Notes: generated from the sequence alone by a model not told the origin. 64,000 nt of DNA from JAFAGX01 sp035624215 (GCA_035624215.1 DASPRY010000053.1:1-64000), one strand, 5' to 3'; counted from the first letter of the stretch, positions 27,172-35,018 are shown. Translations and numbers: made by a program.

Positions 27172-28431
27172 ATGTCTTCCGGCGCCCGATTAGATACTTC
27201 ACGAGAACTCACCCTGCACCAGGAAATTGCGCGCCTGGCTGATTTGTCACAGGTCCGCGCAGCTTCTGCGTGGTTGCGCTCGCAAGAGGCGCAGCTGGCT
27301 AACTGGCAGCTCGAAATGGCGCGCATTCCCGCTCCTCCTTTCGGAGAGATGGCGCGGGGTGAGTGGCTGAGGGGCCGTTTCGAACAATTGGGGCTAAAGG
27401 ACGTACAGGCTGACGAGGTAGGAAATGTTTTTGGCGTGCTACACGGACCGGGCACAGAATGCGTTGCCTTGAGCGCGCACATTGATACCGTTTTTCCGGC
27501 CGGTACGCCTCTAAACGTCCACCAGCGGGGCAATCGCTTGTACGGCCCAGGAGTTTCCGACAATGGCGCCGGTGTCACGGCAATTCTGGCAATTGCCGGG
27601 GCGCTGCAATGGGCAGGCATTTCGCCGAACGCGCCGATTGTTTTCATCGGCAATGTCGGCGAAGAAGGCGAAGGCGATCTGCGCGGAATGCGGCACATCT
27701 TCTCCACTCCGCGCTGGAGAGATTCGATTCGCTACAGCCTGGTTCTGGACGGCGCGGGATCGGACACGATTGTGGCCGAAGCCTTAGGCAGCCGCCGATT
27801 TGAAGTGATTGTGCGCGGCCCGGGCGGACATTCCTGGAGTGATTTTGGCGCGCCCAATCCGATTCTGGTACTGGCGCGCGCGCTGAACGCTTTTGCTCGA
27901 ACGCCCGTGCCTTCCTCGCCGAAGACTACCTTCAATGTCGGCGTCATTCGCGGAGGCACTTCAGTGAACTCCATTCCGGAATCGGCCAGCATGCGAGTGG
28001 ATATCCGGTCCACATCGATGGAGGAGATGGAGCGTCTGGAGGATTCGTTGCGTCATGCACTGCATTTGGCGATCGAAGAGGAAACTCAAGCCAGCGAGCG
28101 GCACAATGGGTCGCAACGACGATCTTCCGGTCTAACCCACGAAGTGGTTCCGATTGGCAGCCGTCCGGCGGGGGAATTGCATCCAAACGCTCGCATTTTG
28201 AATGTCATTCGCGCCGTGGATGCGCACCTGGGCAACGCCGCCCAGATTCAGCGTGCCTCCACCGATGCCAACATTCCCATGTCGCTGGGAAGGGAATCTG
28301 TGGCGGTCGGCGGTGGAGGCCAGGGTGGTGGGGCTCACACGCTGCAAGAATGGTTCGATATAACCGGACGAGAACTCGGTCTGCGAAGAATCCTGCTGGC
28401 GGTGGTCGCGCTGGCGGGAGTTAACGAGTAG
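27172..28431 (+). CDS. M20 family metallopeptidase
   Basis: 419 residues. The zinc ligands are visible in order: SAHIDTVFP (His, then Asp), YGPGVSDNGAGV (bridging Asp), FIGNVGEEGEGDL (catalytic Glu-Glu) and a late His near GGGGQGGGAHTLQEW. The central dimerisation domain (PGGHSWSDFG) is present. Family members are dipeptidases, tripeptidase T or amidohydrolases; the long active-site pattern resembles peptidase T or peptidase V. Monocistronic. Confidence 0.9.
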   Translation: MSSGARLDTSRELTLHQEIARLADLSQVRAASAWLRSQEAQLANWQLEMARIPAPPFGEMARGEWLRGRFEQLGLKDVQADEVGNVFGVLHGPGTECVALSAHIDTVFPAGTPLNVHQRGNRLYGPGVSDNGAGVTAILAIAGALQWAGISPNAPIVFIGNVGEEGEGDLRGMRHIFSTPRWRDSIRYSLVLDGAGSDTIVAEALGSRRFEVIVRGPGGHSWSDFGAPNPILVLARALNAFARTPVPSSPKTTFNVGVIRGGTSVNSIPESASMRVDIRSTSMEEMERLEDSLRHALHLAIEEETQASERHNGSQRRSSGLTHEVVPIGSRPAGELHPNARILNVIRAVDAHLGNAAQIQRASTDANIPMSLGRESVAVGGGGQGGGAHTLQEWFDITGRELGLRRILLAVVALAGVNE

Positions 28432-28457
28432 CGAAAGGCATCCGGAGCGTTCTCGAA

Positions 28458-29006
28458 TTATTTCGTTTTGCCAACAGGGCGTGCCAGTGGTGGGATCGGT
28501 TTCTGCTGTTCCGAATATTTAATCAGCAGGTCAAGGCGTTTGGTTCTGGTCTCTTCTTTCTTCGCGCTAATTACCCAGTAAGTGCTTGTTCTCCTGTACC
28601 AGGGCGGCTGGTTTTGGAAAAAATTCCAGGCTCGCGGGTTGCGGCGAAATTCTTGTTCCTGCGCGACCTCAAGCGTTGCCAATTTTCTTTGTGCATAGGA
28701 ATAGACGGCCGAATTTTCATCCGTACGTTTTTCGAACGCATTCAGCCCGGCAGGGCTCATCAGCCGCTGCGCAAGAAGCTCTTTTGCGCGCGCTATGTTC
28801 ACTGCGCTCCAGGTGCTGCGGGGCTTGCGCGGGGTGAATCGGATCACGTAGCTGAAGGCGTCATAGCCTCTGCGTATGCCATCAATCCAACCGAAGCATA
28901 GAGCCTGATCTACAGCTTCTGGCCATGTGATGCTCGGTTTTCCCGAATTTCTCTTGTAGAACCCTACCCACAATTCCTGAGTTGTGTGTGATGCTTTTGC
29001 AACCAT
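28458..29006 (-). CDS. YdeI/OmpD-associated family protein, 5' end frameshifted
   Basis: 182 residues from the ATG at 29006, matching the family core: ELWVGFYKRNSGKPSITWPE, ALCFGWIDGIRRG, FTPRKPRSTWSAVN. The expected N-terminus is not in this frame. Upstream, two other frames in succession spell it: MKPRF from the ATG at 29046, then FATPAKFRAWLQKHHT. So the 5' end carries two frameshifts, at a T5 run near 29030 and in a CACACACA tract near 28984. The ATG at 29046 overlaps the pqqE stop. Either a decayed gene with a shortened product or two sequence errors. The family role is not established. Confidence 0.75.
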   Translation of the reverse strand: MVAKASHTTQELWVGFYKRNSGKPSITWPEAVDQALCFGWIDGIRRGYDAFSYVIRFTPRKPRSTWSAVNIARAKELLAQRLMSPAGLNAFEKRTDENSAVYSYAQRKLATLEVAQEQEFRRNPRAWNFFQNQPPWYRRTSTYWVISAKKEETRTKRLDLLIKYSEQQKPIPPLARPVGKTK

Positions 29007-29045
29007 GCGCGAAATTTAGCGGGAGTGGCAAAAATCGAGGTTTCA

Positions 29046-30146
29046 TCAGTGGGGATTTGGCCGGTAAATCCAGCGGTCGGAAGCGGAAGAAGGCGCGGGG
29101 ATGTCGTTCGCATTCACGCGCGCCACGATTCTCTCTACCAGTTTGTGATCGGGAGCCAGCGAGCACACCGGATCAGTTACCGCCGCCTTGCCCGTCAATA
29201 ACAGTGCCTGGCAGCGACATCCCCCAAAATCGTCAGTACGGCGGTCACAACTGCGACAAGGCTCGGGCATCCAGGCATCGCCACGAAATTTGAGGAATGC
29301 GGGCGATTCGTTCCAGATCCATTCCATGGAATGCGCGCGGACGTTGTCGAACTCCAGGCCCGGAATCACAGCCGCGGCGTGGCAGGGAAGCGCCCGGCCT
29401 GCGGGATCAATGAGCATCAGGCGGCGTCCCCATCCTCCCATGCAGGCCTTGGGATAGCGAGCGTAATAGTCGGAAGCGACGTAGTCGATGCGCATACGGC
29501 CGCTGAGGCGCGCTTCAGCCGCATCAACAAGTTTTTGCGCGGATTCCAATTGTCGCATTGTCGGAAGCAGATTCTCCAAGTTGCGCAACGCCCAGCCGTA
29601 ATACTGAACGTTGGCAATCTCGACCCGATCAGGGGCGAGTTCTTCAACCATGGAGATAATTTCGTCAAGGTGATCGAGGTTCTGGCGGTGTACCACGACA
29701 TTGACCGTAAATGCCAGTTTGAATTTGCGAATGAGACGCGCAAGCTGGAGTTTGCGAGCATGGCTCGGCGCGCCCGCAATTTCGTCCGCCAACTCTTCCC
29801 GCGAGCCTTGAAAGCTGAGCTGAATGTGTTCCAGGCCCTCGTCGACCAAGGCCGCCAGCCGTTGTTCCGAGAGTCCGATCCCGGAGGTAATCAGGTTCAC
29901 GTAAAGGCCGGCGGTTCGAGCGGCCCCGGTCAGCTCCGTAAGATCGGAACGCGCTAATGGTTCGCCACCTGTGAAGTGGGCGTGCAAGGCGCCTAGTTGC
30001 CCGAGTTCCTCGAAAACTCGTACCCATTCGTCTGTCGAAAGCTCCGAAGCGGCATTCTGCATTTCGAGCGGATTGGAGCAATACACGCAATGCAGGGGGC
30101 AGCGATGAGTAAGTTCTGCGATTAAAGCTAAAGGACCAGTGGGCAT
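29046..30146 (-). CDS. pqqE: PQQ biosynthesis radical SAM enzyme PqqE
   Basis: About 366 residues. The radical SAM motif CxxxCxxC is in LTHRCPLHCVYCSNP, followed by TGGEPLAR. The C-terminal SPASM-type cysteines are present as CMGGWG, CHAAA and CRSCDRRTDDFGGCRCQA. PqqE forms the first C-C cross-link between Glu and Tyr of the PqqA peptide held by PqqD. The chosen ATG begins PTGPLALIAELTHRC; a GTG at 30185 would add 13 residues. It lies downstream of pqqD and overlaps the start of the YdeI-like gene. Confidence 0.92.
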   Translation of the reverse strand: MPTGPLALIAELTHRCPLHCVYCSNPLEMQNAASELSTDEWVRVFEELGQLGALHAHFTGGEPLARSDLTELTGAARTAGLYVNLITSGIGLSEQRLAALVDEGLEHIQLSFQGSREELADEIAGAPSHARKLQLARLIRKFKLAFTVNVVVHRQNLDHLDEIISMVEELAPDRVEIANVQYYGWALRNLENLLPTMRQLESAQKLVDAAEARLSGRMRIDYVASDYYARYPKACMGGWGRRLMLIDPAGRALPCHAAAVIPGLEFDNVRAHSMEWIWNESPAFLKFRGDAWMPEPCRSCDRRTDDFGGCRCQALLLTGKAAVTDPVCSLAPDHKLVERIVARVNANDIPAPSSASDRWIYRPNPH

Positions 30147-30224
30147 CAGAATTCCGAGCGCGTGCTCAAATCGTCTCCTCCGCACGAATACGTTCGTTTA
30201 CTGGAGGGCATGCAGGGGGAGAAT

Positions 30225-30503
30225 TTAAAAATCCACAATGCGCTTTTTGTACAGTTGTTGGAGGAATGTCGCAACCTCCTGATGAATGCGGACAGGGTCA
30301 GCTGTGGTGTAGGTATTTTGCATCTCCTCCACAATCTGCTGAACCGTGCGGCGGCCGTCGCAATACTCGAGAATAGCCCGCCCAGTGCCTTGCAAGCGGA
30401 TGGCGCCTTCTGGAAAAAGCAGCATTCGCTCCGGACCGCTTGCTTCTGCCCACCGACAGCCCACGGCCAGCCGCGGCTGGCTGGAGTTTTCAATTGTTGC
30501 CAC
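30225..30503 (-). CDS. pqqD: PqqD, PqqA peptide chaperone
   Basis: 92 residues from a GTG at 30503. That GTG has a perfect AGGAGG six bases ahead and gives the normal PqqD length of about 90 residues. An ATG at 30560 would add 19 residues with no fit to the family. The core reads PRLAVGCRW, MLLFPEGAIRLQGTGRAILE and TVQQIVEEM, typical of the PqqD peptide-binding fold. It binds PqqA and presents it to PqqE. The 5' end overlaps the pqqC stop by 14 bases, indicating coupled translation. Confidence 0.9.
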   Translation of the reverse strand: MATIENSSQPRLAVGCRWAEASGPERMLLFPEGAIRLQGTGRAILEYCDGRRTVQQIVEEMQNTYTTADPVRIHQEVATFLQQLYKKRIVDF

Positions 30504-31263
30504 GCCGGGCCTCCTGGGCAGGAACAAAAGCTCCCGGTGGCGGCCACCCTGGTTCGACATAAGCGAAGTGAAGCGCATCGAGTTGGGCCCAGAGTATGTC
30601 GCACTTCCGCCGCAGGGCAGCGATCGCCGCTTCTTGTTCCTGGCGAGTGCAGGCATGCTCCGCAACCCACTTGAAAGCGAACGCCGCGTCTTCAGGAGCC
30701 TGGGTCAGCCGCGCAGTGAAATAATCGAGTCCGCCTGAGAGCCAGGGGTAGTGTTTTCGCAGCGCATCCATTCGCAGGGCGATCAGGTCGCGTGAGAAGA
30801 GTTCGGTCAGCGAAGAAGCCACAGCTTCGAGAAAGGTGCGGTTCCTTACCAGATCCAGGTACGCGTCCACTGCATAGCGAGTTGCCGGCAGCACCCCTTG
30901 CCCGCTTTGAACGATTTCGCGCGATAAACCGGTAGCTTGGCCAAGCTTAAGCCAACGCTCGATTCCACCGTCAACATCCGCTCCACCATCATGGTCGACG
31001 ATCCGCTTGCGCCAGGCAACGCGAAAATTCCGGTCCTCGCTGCGCGACAGGATGATGGCGTCCTTAATCGGAATCCGGCTCTGATAGTAATAGCGGTTCA
31101 GGGCCCAGGCCTGCAGTTGGCCCCGGCTAAGCCGGCCCTCGTGCATCATCAAATGAAACGGGTGCTTATGATGGTAGCGTTCCCTCCCGACTTCCTCTAG
31201 CCGGGAACGCAATTCCTCCTGCGTAAGCAGTTGCTCCTGATTAGCTGACTCCCGAGTAGACAT
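30490..31263 (-). CDS. pqqC: Pyrroloquinoline-quinone synthase
   Basis: About 257 residues, the all-helical cofactor-less oxidase that closes the PQQ ring in the last pathway step. Family patterns are clear: HPFHLMMHEGRLSRGQLQAW, then ALNRYYYQSRIPIKDA, RIVDHDGGADVDGGIERWL and HYPWLSGGLDYFTARL. The ATG at 31263 is preferred; a TTG three codons earlier is possible. First gene of a pqqC-pqqD-pqqE operon. No pqqB and no PqqA peptide lie upstream. Confidence 0.95.
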   Translation of the reverse strand: MSTRESANQEQLLTQEELRSRLEEVGRERYHHKHPFHLMMHEGRLSRGQLQAWALNRYYYQSRIPIKDAIILSRSEDRNFRVAWRKRIVDHDGGADVDGGIERWLKLGQATGLSREIVQSGQGVLPATRYAVDAYLDLVRNRTFLEAVASSLTELFSRDLIALRMDALRKHYPWLSGGLDYFTARLTQAPEDAAFAFKWVAEHACTRQEQEAAIAALRRKCDILWAQLDALHFAYVEPGWPPPGAFVPAQEARRGNN

Positions 31264-31425
31264 GATTCTCAATGACTCCGGGTTCCTTTCTGCTTGCTCA
31301 AAGGGCGACTAGCCCCATAGTCTTCCCGTATCTAGTAAATCACCGGGTGGTGAGAATTTCCAGCAACTTGGAACAATCATTAGGGTTGAGAATAGCTAAG
31401 AAGCCAACAAGAAGGTTAGGCCACT

Positions 31426-31596
31426 ATGAATGCGTGCACTCCTGTGGTTCTGGATGATCGATCGCGGTTCGAGAGTAAGCAACACATCCCCTTGGGCGTG
31501 AGCCGCGGGCTGTGGAATGTTGTGGTCGTCTGGATACCAATTTCCTCAGTGATGTGGGCAGGAATCATCTACGCGGCATGGTGGTTGTTCCGCTAA
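31426..31596 (+). CDS. Small membrane protein, 56 residues
   Basis: A 56-residue frame (MNACTPVVLDDRSRFESKQH...) with a soluble half and then one strong hydrophobic helix (WNVVVVWIPISSVMWAGIIY) ending AAWWLFR. GAAGGTTAGG precedes the ATG at usable distance. The last 51 bases overlap the end of the opposite-strand gene at 31546. It lies divergent from pqqC. Coding status rests only on the ribosome-binding site and membrane-helix character. Confidence 0.5.
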   Translation: MNACTPVVLDDRSRFESKQHIPLGVSRGLWNVVVVWIPISSVMWAGIIYAAWWLFR

Positions 31597-31965
31597 TCCG
31601 GGCTGCTGTCGCTCCCGAATTTCCTCGATGCGCGAAGTAATAATCGGCGTGCTGTAATCCGGATGACAGAATTCCAGATGCATGCCTCGTCCGATGTAGC
31701 GCTGTTTCAGCATACTTCCACCCCAGGTCGATCCAGAAATTGCCACTTGCACAGGCTCGGGACAAAACTCGGGATGACCCGAAAGCAGCGCCTCACTTCC
31801 ACCCAGCAGAACCGCAGTGTAGCGATGGTTTTGCGTGTCAATCTGCAGGACGGTTGCCGGTGGTAGAGCACTGAGCAAAACTCCACCCTCGATTTCCGAT
31901 TGCATGATATTGCGATTGACGTCATCGCTCAGGTTGGGATGCGGCATAAACATCAGATTGGGCAT
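31546..31965 (-). CDS. Conserved hypothetical protein
   Basis: About 139 residues, cytoplasmic, with the strong-looking block VQVAISGSTWGGSMLKQRYI followed by GRGMHLEFCHPDYSTPIITSRIEEI. I associate this block with acidobacterial proteins of unknown function. Composition and the absence of any signal sequence suggest a soluble protein. A GTG at 31977 is an alternative start. The C-terminal ~17 residues overlap the opposite-strand small membrane gene. Confidence 0.7.
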   Translation of the reverse strand: MPNLMFMPHPNLSDDVNRNIMQSEIEGGVLLSALPPATVLQIDTQNHRYTAVLLGGSEALLSGHPEFCPEPVQVAISGSTWGGSMLKQRYIGRGMHLEFCHPDYSTPIITSRIEEIRERQQPGLAEQPPCRVDDSCPHH

Positions 31966-32332
31966 GGAGTTTATCACAGTTAGATTGCCACAGTATCCGG
32001 AAGGTTACCAAAATGTTTGCCGGCTGGGGGTAACCGTGGTAACCAAGTATTTTCCGAGATGGGACAGCAAAGCGCTACCGACCCAGCTCCCGACCCGAAG
32101 CTACGGTAGCGCTGCTCCTTCTAAGTAAAACTTGTTCAGAATCTAGCCGATAGCCCGCAATTCCTCTAGTGCCCAGTGAGATACGGCCAAGATCGCATCA
32201 CGCCAAGACCGAGAGTATTGGCTGACTTCTCCATTCTGCCCGAGCATCACAACTGCTTGTAATCGTTATCACATCGGCGTGGTCAAGGGGGCGTTATTGT
32301 GGTTGTGGTCGCTCGGCTTGTGAGGAGGCTCT
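31966..32332. other. Divergent intergenic region with palindromes
   Basis: About 365 bases between divergent genes. It contains a perfect 10-bp inverted repeat listed separately and, near 32003-32045, a GGTTACC followed by GGTAACC pairs. No gene is convincing here; an open frame across 31835-32128 has no coding character. Confidence 0.5.
32071..32113. repeat. Perfect 10-bp inverted repeat with 23-base loop
   Basis: AGCGCTACCG at 32071-32080 and CGGTAGCGCT at 32104-32113. It lies between divergent genes and is not followed by a T run, so it is not an obvious terminator. It may be a regulator site or a REP-type repeat. Confidence 0.6.
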
Positions 32333-32899
32333 ATGGCACCGGTATTCGATGTCCTTCTCGTGCTGGTTATCGCGCTGGCGGTGCTGGGTGTGGCATATGC
32401 GGTTCACCGGTTGGTGCTGGGAGGAGCCCAAGTGCGCAAGCTTTCCGGGAAAATGTTGGTAACCTGCCCTGAAACTCATAAAACTGTGGCAGTGAAGGTT
32501 GCCACCGGGCGAGCCGCATTGGCAGCAATTGCTGGAAAAGAACATGTCGAGTTGAACAATTGTTCGCGCTGGCCGGAGCGGCAAGATTGCGACCAGGCCT
32601 GTTTGGGTGAGCTCCTCGCCGATCCTGAAAAGCACTCGGTTTGGGCGATTGCTTCGAAGTGGTATCAGGGGAAAACCTGCTTCTATTGTGGGCGGCCGAT
32701 CTCCGAGTTAAGCCATCTGGATCACAGCCCGGGTTTGATCAGTTTTGATGGGAAAATTATCGAATGGGACAAGCTGCGGGCGGAAGAGCTTCCCGAGCAA
32801 TTAGCCTCCGCGCGCCCGGTCTGCTGGAATTGCACGGTCACCGAAGCTTTTCGCAAAGAGCATCCGGAGCTCGTGATAAATCGTCCCTGGAAGCATTAA
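32333..32899 (+). CDS. Cysteine-rich protein with one membrane anchor
   Basis: 188 residues. A single N-terminal membrane helix (FDVLLVLVIALAVLGVAYAV), then a soluble domain with many cysteines: VTCPETHK, NNCSRWPERQDCDQACL, CFYCGRPI and PVCWNCTVTEAF. The CxxC pairs near residues 117-120 and 163-166 suggest metal binding (a zinc ribbon), and CSRWPE with DCDQACL may add ligands. I know of similar acidobacterial proteins but no established function. Confidence 0.7.
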   Translation: MAPVFDVLLVLVIALAVLGVAYAVHRLVLGGAQVRKLSGKMLVTCPETHKTVAVKVATGRAALAAIAGKEHVELNNCSRWPERQDCDQACLGELLADPEKHSVWAIASKWYQGKTCFYCGRPISELSHLDHSPGLISFDGKIIEWDKLRAEELPEQLASARPVCWNCTVTEAFRKEHPELVINRPWKH

Positions 32900-32910
32900 C
32901 CCTTTGTTGA

Positions 32911-32997
32911 TGTCATTCTTACCGAAGCGAAGAATCCATACTTTCAGAGAGTAAATGCGTAGATCCTTCATTCGCCTCAAGGCCATTCAGGATGACA
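32911..32997. repeat. MITE-like intergenic element (TGTCAT...ATGACA)
   Basis: About 87 bases bounded by TGTCATTCTT at the left and AGGATGACA at the right, with the internal GAAGCGAAGAATCC and GATCCTTCATTCGCCTCAAG. This is the layout of the frequent bacterial repeat tgtcattct-gagcgaagcgaagaatc ... gatccttcgcttcgctcaggatgaca. The right end overlaps the lysS coding end and supplies its last codons and the TGA. A half copy is at 22007-22042. Confidence 0.65.
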
Positions 32998-34543
32998 GCT
33001 CTTGAGCCTTCTCAGCGGTCTCAGATCCCTTCTCGGGCCGAAGCTGCGGAAACAAAATCACATCGCGAATTGTTTGTGAACCGGTGAACAACATCGCCAG
33101 GCGGTCCACCCCTACGCCTACGCCGCCGGCCGGAGGCATTCCGTACGACAGTGCGCGGATATAGTCGAGATCCATCTGATGAGCTTCTTCGTCGCCGCGC
33201 TCGCGTTCTTTGAGCTGCTGCTCGAAACGCTGGCGCTGGTCTTCCGGATCATTAAGCTCACTAAAGCCGTTGGCAATTTCCATAGCTCCGACGATGATTT
33301 CCCAGCGTTCCGTCCATTCCGCCTCGTCTGGTTTCTGCTTTGAGAGCGGCGAAACGGCAGTGGGGAACTCGTAAATAATCGTAGGTTGGACCAAATGTTC
33401 TTCGGCGGCGGCCTCAAACAGGCTAGCAATGGTTTTTCCCGTCGGCTCGTTTGGATCATAGGCCACATGCGCATGTCCGGAGTTGAAGCGCTGCGCCAAG
33501 GCTTTTACGGAATCGTGACTGGCGAAATCCGACATCTCTGGCTTGCTGCCGGCTTGTTCCGGCCAGTAATGAATGATTGCCTCCCTCATCGTCATACGCC
33601 GCCAATTCGACTCTGCCCAGTCGATTTCGTGTTCACCCCATTTTGACTTCATCCCACCAATCACGTCTTTAGCAGCTTGAATGATTAATTGCTGCGTCAA
33701 GTCCATGACTCCGCGATAATCGGTGTATGCCTGGTAAAACTCCAGCATGGTGAATTCGGGATTCCAGCGCCATCCCAGGCCCTCGTTGCGGAAGTTGCGA
33801 TTGATTTCGTAAACGCGATCGAATCCCCCAACCGTAAGCCGCTTCAGATAAAGCTCTGGCGCAATCCTCAGATACAAATCCATGTCAAGCGTGTTGTGGT
33901 GGGTGACGAACGGCCGCGCCACGGCCCCGCCGGGAATCGGCTGCATCATCGGAGTTTCGACTTCGATGAAACCCTTAGCGTCGAGAAACCGGCGCATCGA
34001 TTGCACCAACTTGCTGCGCTTGAGAAAAACCTCGCGCACCTCGGGGTTCATAATCAAATCCACGTAGCGCTGGCGGTAGCGCAGTTCGACATCGGTCAGA
34101 CCGTGCCATTTTTCCGGCAAAGGCAAAAGATCTTTCGACAAGAACGTGATCTCTTCGACGTGCACCGTGAGTTCACCGGTGCGGGTGCGGAACAAGTATC
34201 CGCTGACCCCAATGTGATCGCCCAAATCGAGCAGCTTGTACAAATCAAATGCTTTCTCTCCGACCGCGTCCTTTTTGACATAAATCTGCATCCTCCGTCC
34301 GCCTTGCTGCAGATGTGCGAAACCGGCCTTGCCCATCAGACGGATGGCCATGATTCGACCAGCTACGCGCACATTGACGCGAGACTGCTCCAGATCGTCG
34401 TGGGATTTCGCCTGATATTGGGCCAGAACTTCTGGAATGGTGTGAGTGAAATCAAATTTGGTCGGATAAGCCCTCTGCCCGAGGGCTTCGATCTGCTTCA
34501 GCTTCTCGCGCCGTTGCTCGTAGATTTTTTCGTCGAGTGCCAA
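32987..34543 (-). CDS. lysS: Lysyl-tRNA synthetase, class II
   Basis: 518 residues. The N-terminal OB-fold anticodon-binding domain (VRVAGRIMAIRLMGKAGFAH) is followed by a class II catalytic core with motif 2 (FRNEGLGWRWNPEFTMLEFY) and motif 3 (GVGVDRLAMLFTG). It charges tRNA-Lys with ATP. The final residues QELSS and the stop come from an intergenic repeat element, so the natural C-terminus may have been different by a few residues. Confidence 0.97.
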   Translation of the reverse strand: MALDEKIYEQRREKLKQIEALGQRAYPTKFDFTHTIPEVLAQYQAKSHDDLEQSRVNVRVAGRIMAIRLMGKAGFAHLQQGGRRMQIYVKKDAVGEKAFDLYKLLDLGDHIGVSGYLFRTRTGELTVHVEEITFLSKDLLPLPEKWHGLTDVELRYRQRYVDLIMNPEVREVFLKRSKLVQSMRRFLDAKGFIEVETPMMQPIPGGAVARPFVTHHNTLDMDLYLRIAPELYLKRLTVGGFDRVYEINRNFRNEGLGWRWNPEFTMLEFYQAYTDYRGVMDLTQQLIIQAAKDVIGGMKSKWGEHEIDWAESNWRRMTMREAIIHYWPEQAGSKPEMSDFASHDSVKALAQRFNSGHAHVAYDPNEPTGKTIASLFEAAAEEHLVQPTIIYEFPTAVSPLSKQKPDEAEWTERWEIIVGAMEIANGFSELNDPEDQRQRFEQQLKERERGDEEAHQMDLDYIRALSYGMPPAGGVGVGVDRLAMLFTGSQTIRDVILFPQLRPEKGSETAEKAQELSS

Positions 34544-34576
34544 GGAGTGCCTTTTGCCGCGTGATGATGAAAGGCG

Positions 34577-34582
34577 ATTATA
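34577..34582 (-). promoter_or_regulatory. Candidate -10 box for lysS
   Basis: TATAAT on the minus strand, 34 bases ahead of the lysS ATG. A -35 box at 16-18 bases upstream is weak (nothing close to TTGACA), so only the -10 is offered. It lies beside the plus-strand nuoA promoter. Confidence 0.35.
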
Positions 34583-34596
34583 AACAAGTGCCGTCC

Positions 34597-34625
34597 TTGA
34601 AGGCCCTTATCCACCGGGTTAGTAT
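34597..34625 (+). promoter_or_regulatory. Candidate sigma-70 promoter for nuoA
   Basis: TTGAAG (34597-34602), 17-base spacer, TAGTAT (34620-34625), about 30 bases before the nuoA ATG. Spacing is ideal and the boxes are acceptable. Confidence 0.45.
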
Positions 34626-34655
34626 TATGTGTCTATTACAGATGAGGAAGGTTCA

Positions 34656-35012
34656 ATGCCGCAGAACTATGTCCCCATTTTTCTGTTCGTGGCAATTGTT
34701 GGAGTTCTAATACCGGTTACTTTAATCGCGGCGAAGCTGGTGCGCCCGGAGAATCCGAACCGGACAAAGCTGATGCCATACGAGTGTGGCATTGATCCGA
34801 TTGGACGGTCACGCGGCCGGTACACCGTGCGCTATTACATCGTGGCCATACTATTTGTGGTCTTCGACGTTGAAACGATTTTTCTGTTTCCCTGGGCAGT
34901 GAAGTTCAAAGCGCTGGGTGTCTTTGGGCTTATCGAGATGCTTATATTCCTAGTCATCCTGATCGTCGGCTACATCTGGATCTGGAAAAAAGGTGCGCTG
35001 GACTGGGTGTAA
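34656..35012 (+). CDS. nuoA: NADH-quinone oxidoreductase subunit A
   Basis: About 118 residues with three membrane helices. Typical NuoA features: the P-E-N then RTKLMPYECGIDPIG segment in the first loop, ending with RYYIVAILFVVFDVETIFLF and PWAV. NuoA is a core membrane subunit of complex I, next to the quinone site. The ATG at 34656 has AGGAAGG seven bases ahead; an ATG at 34629 lacks one. No other nuo gene follows, which is unusual. Confidence 0.94.
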   Translation: MPQNYVPIFLFVAIVGVLIPVTLIAAKLVRPENPNRTKLMPYECGIDPIGRSRGRYTVRYYIVAILFVVFDVETIFLFPWAVKFKALGVFGLIEMLIFLVILIVGYIWIWKKGALDWV

Positions 35013-35018
35013 ACAGCA

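Noticed and set aside
31264..31425. Possible PqqA peptide upstream of pqqC
   Set aside because: The minus-strand frames here, such as MIVPSCWKF..., lack the Glu-x-x-x-Tyr pair and have no credible ribosome-binding site.
31835..32128. Open frame in the divergent region after pqqC
   Set aside because: It overlaps the hypothetical gene and the inverted repeats, with no coding signal.
33689..34564. Long plus-strand frame opposite lysS
   Set aside because: It is a mirror of the lysS coding strand, rich in low-complexity histidine/glutamine, with no independent evidence.
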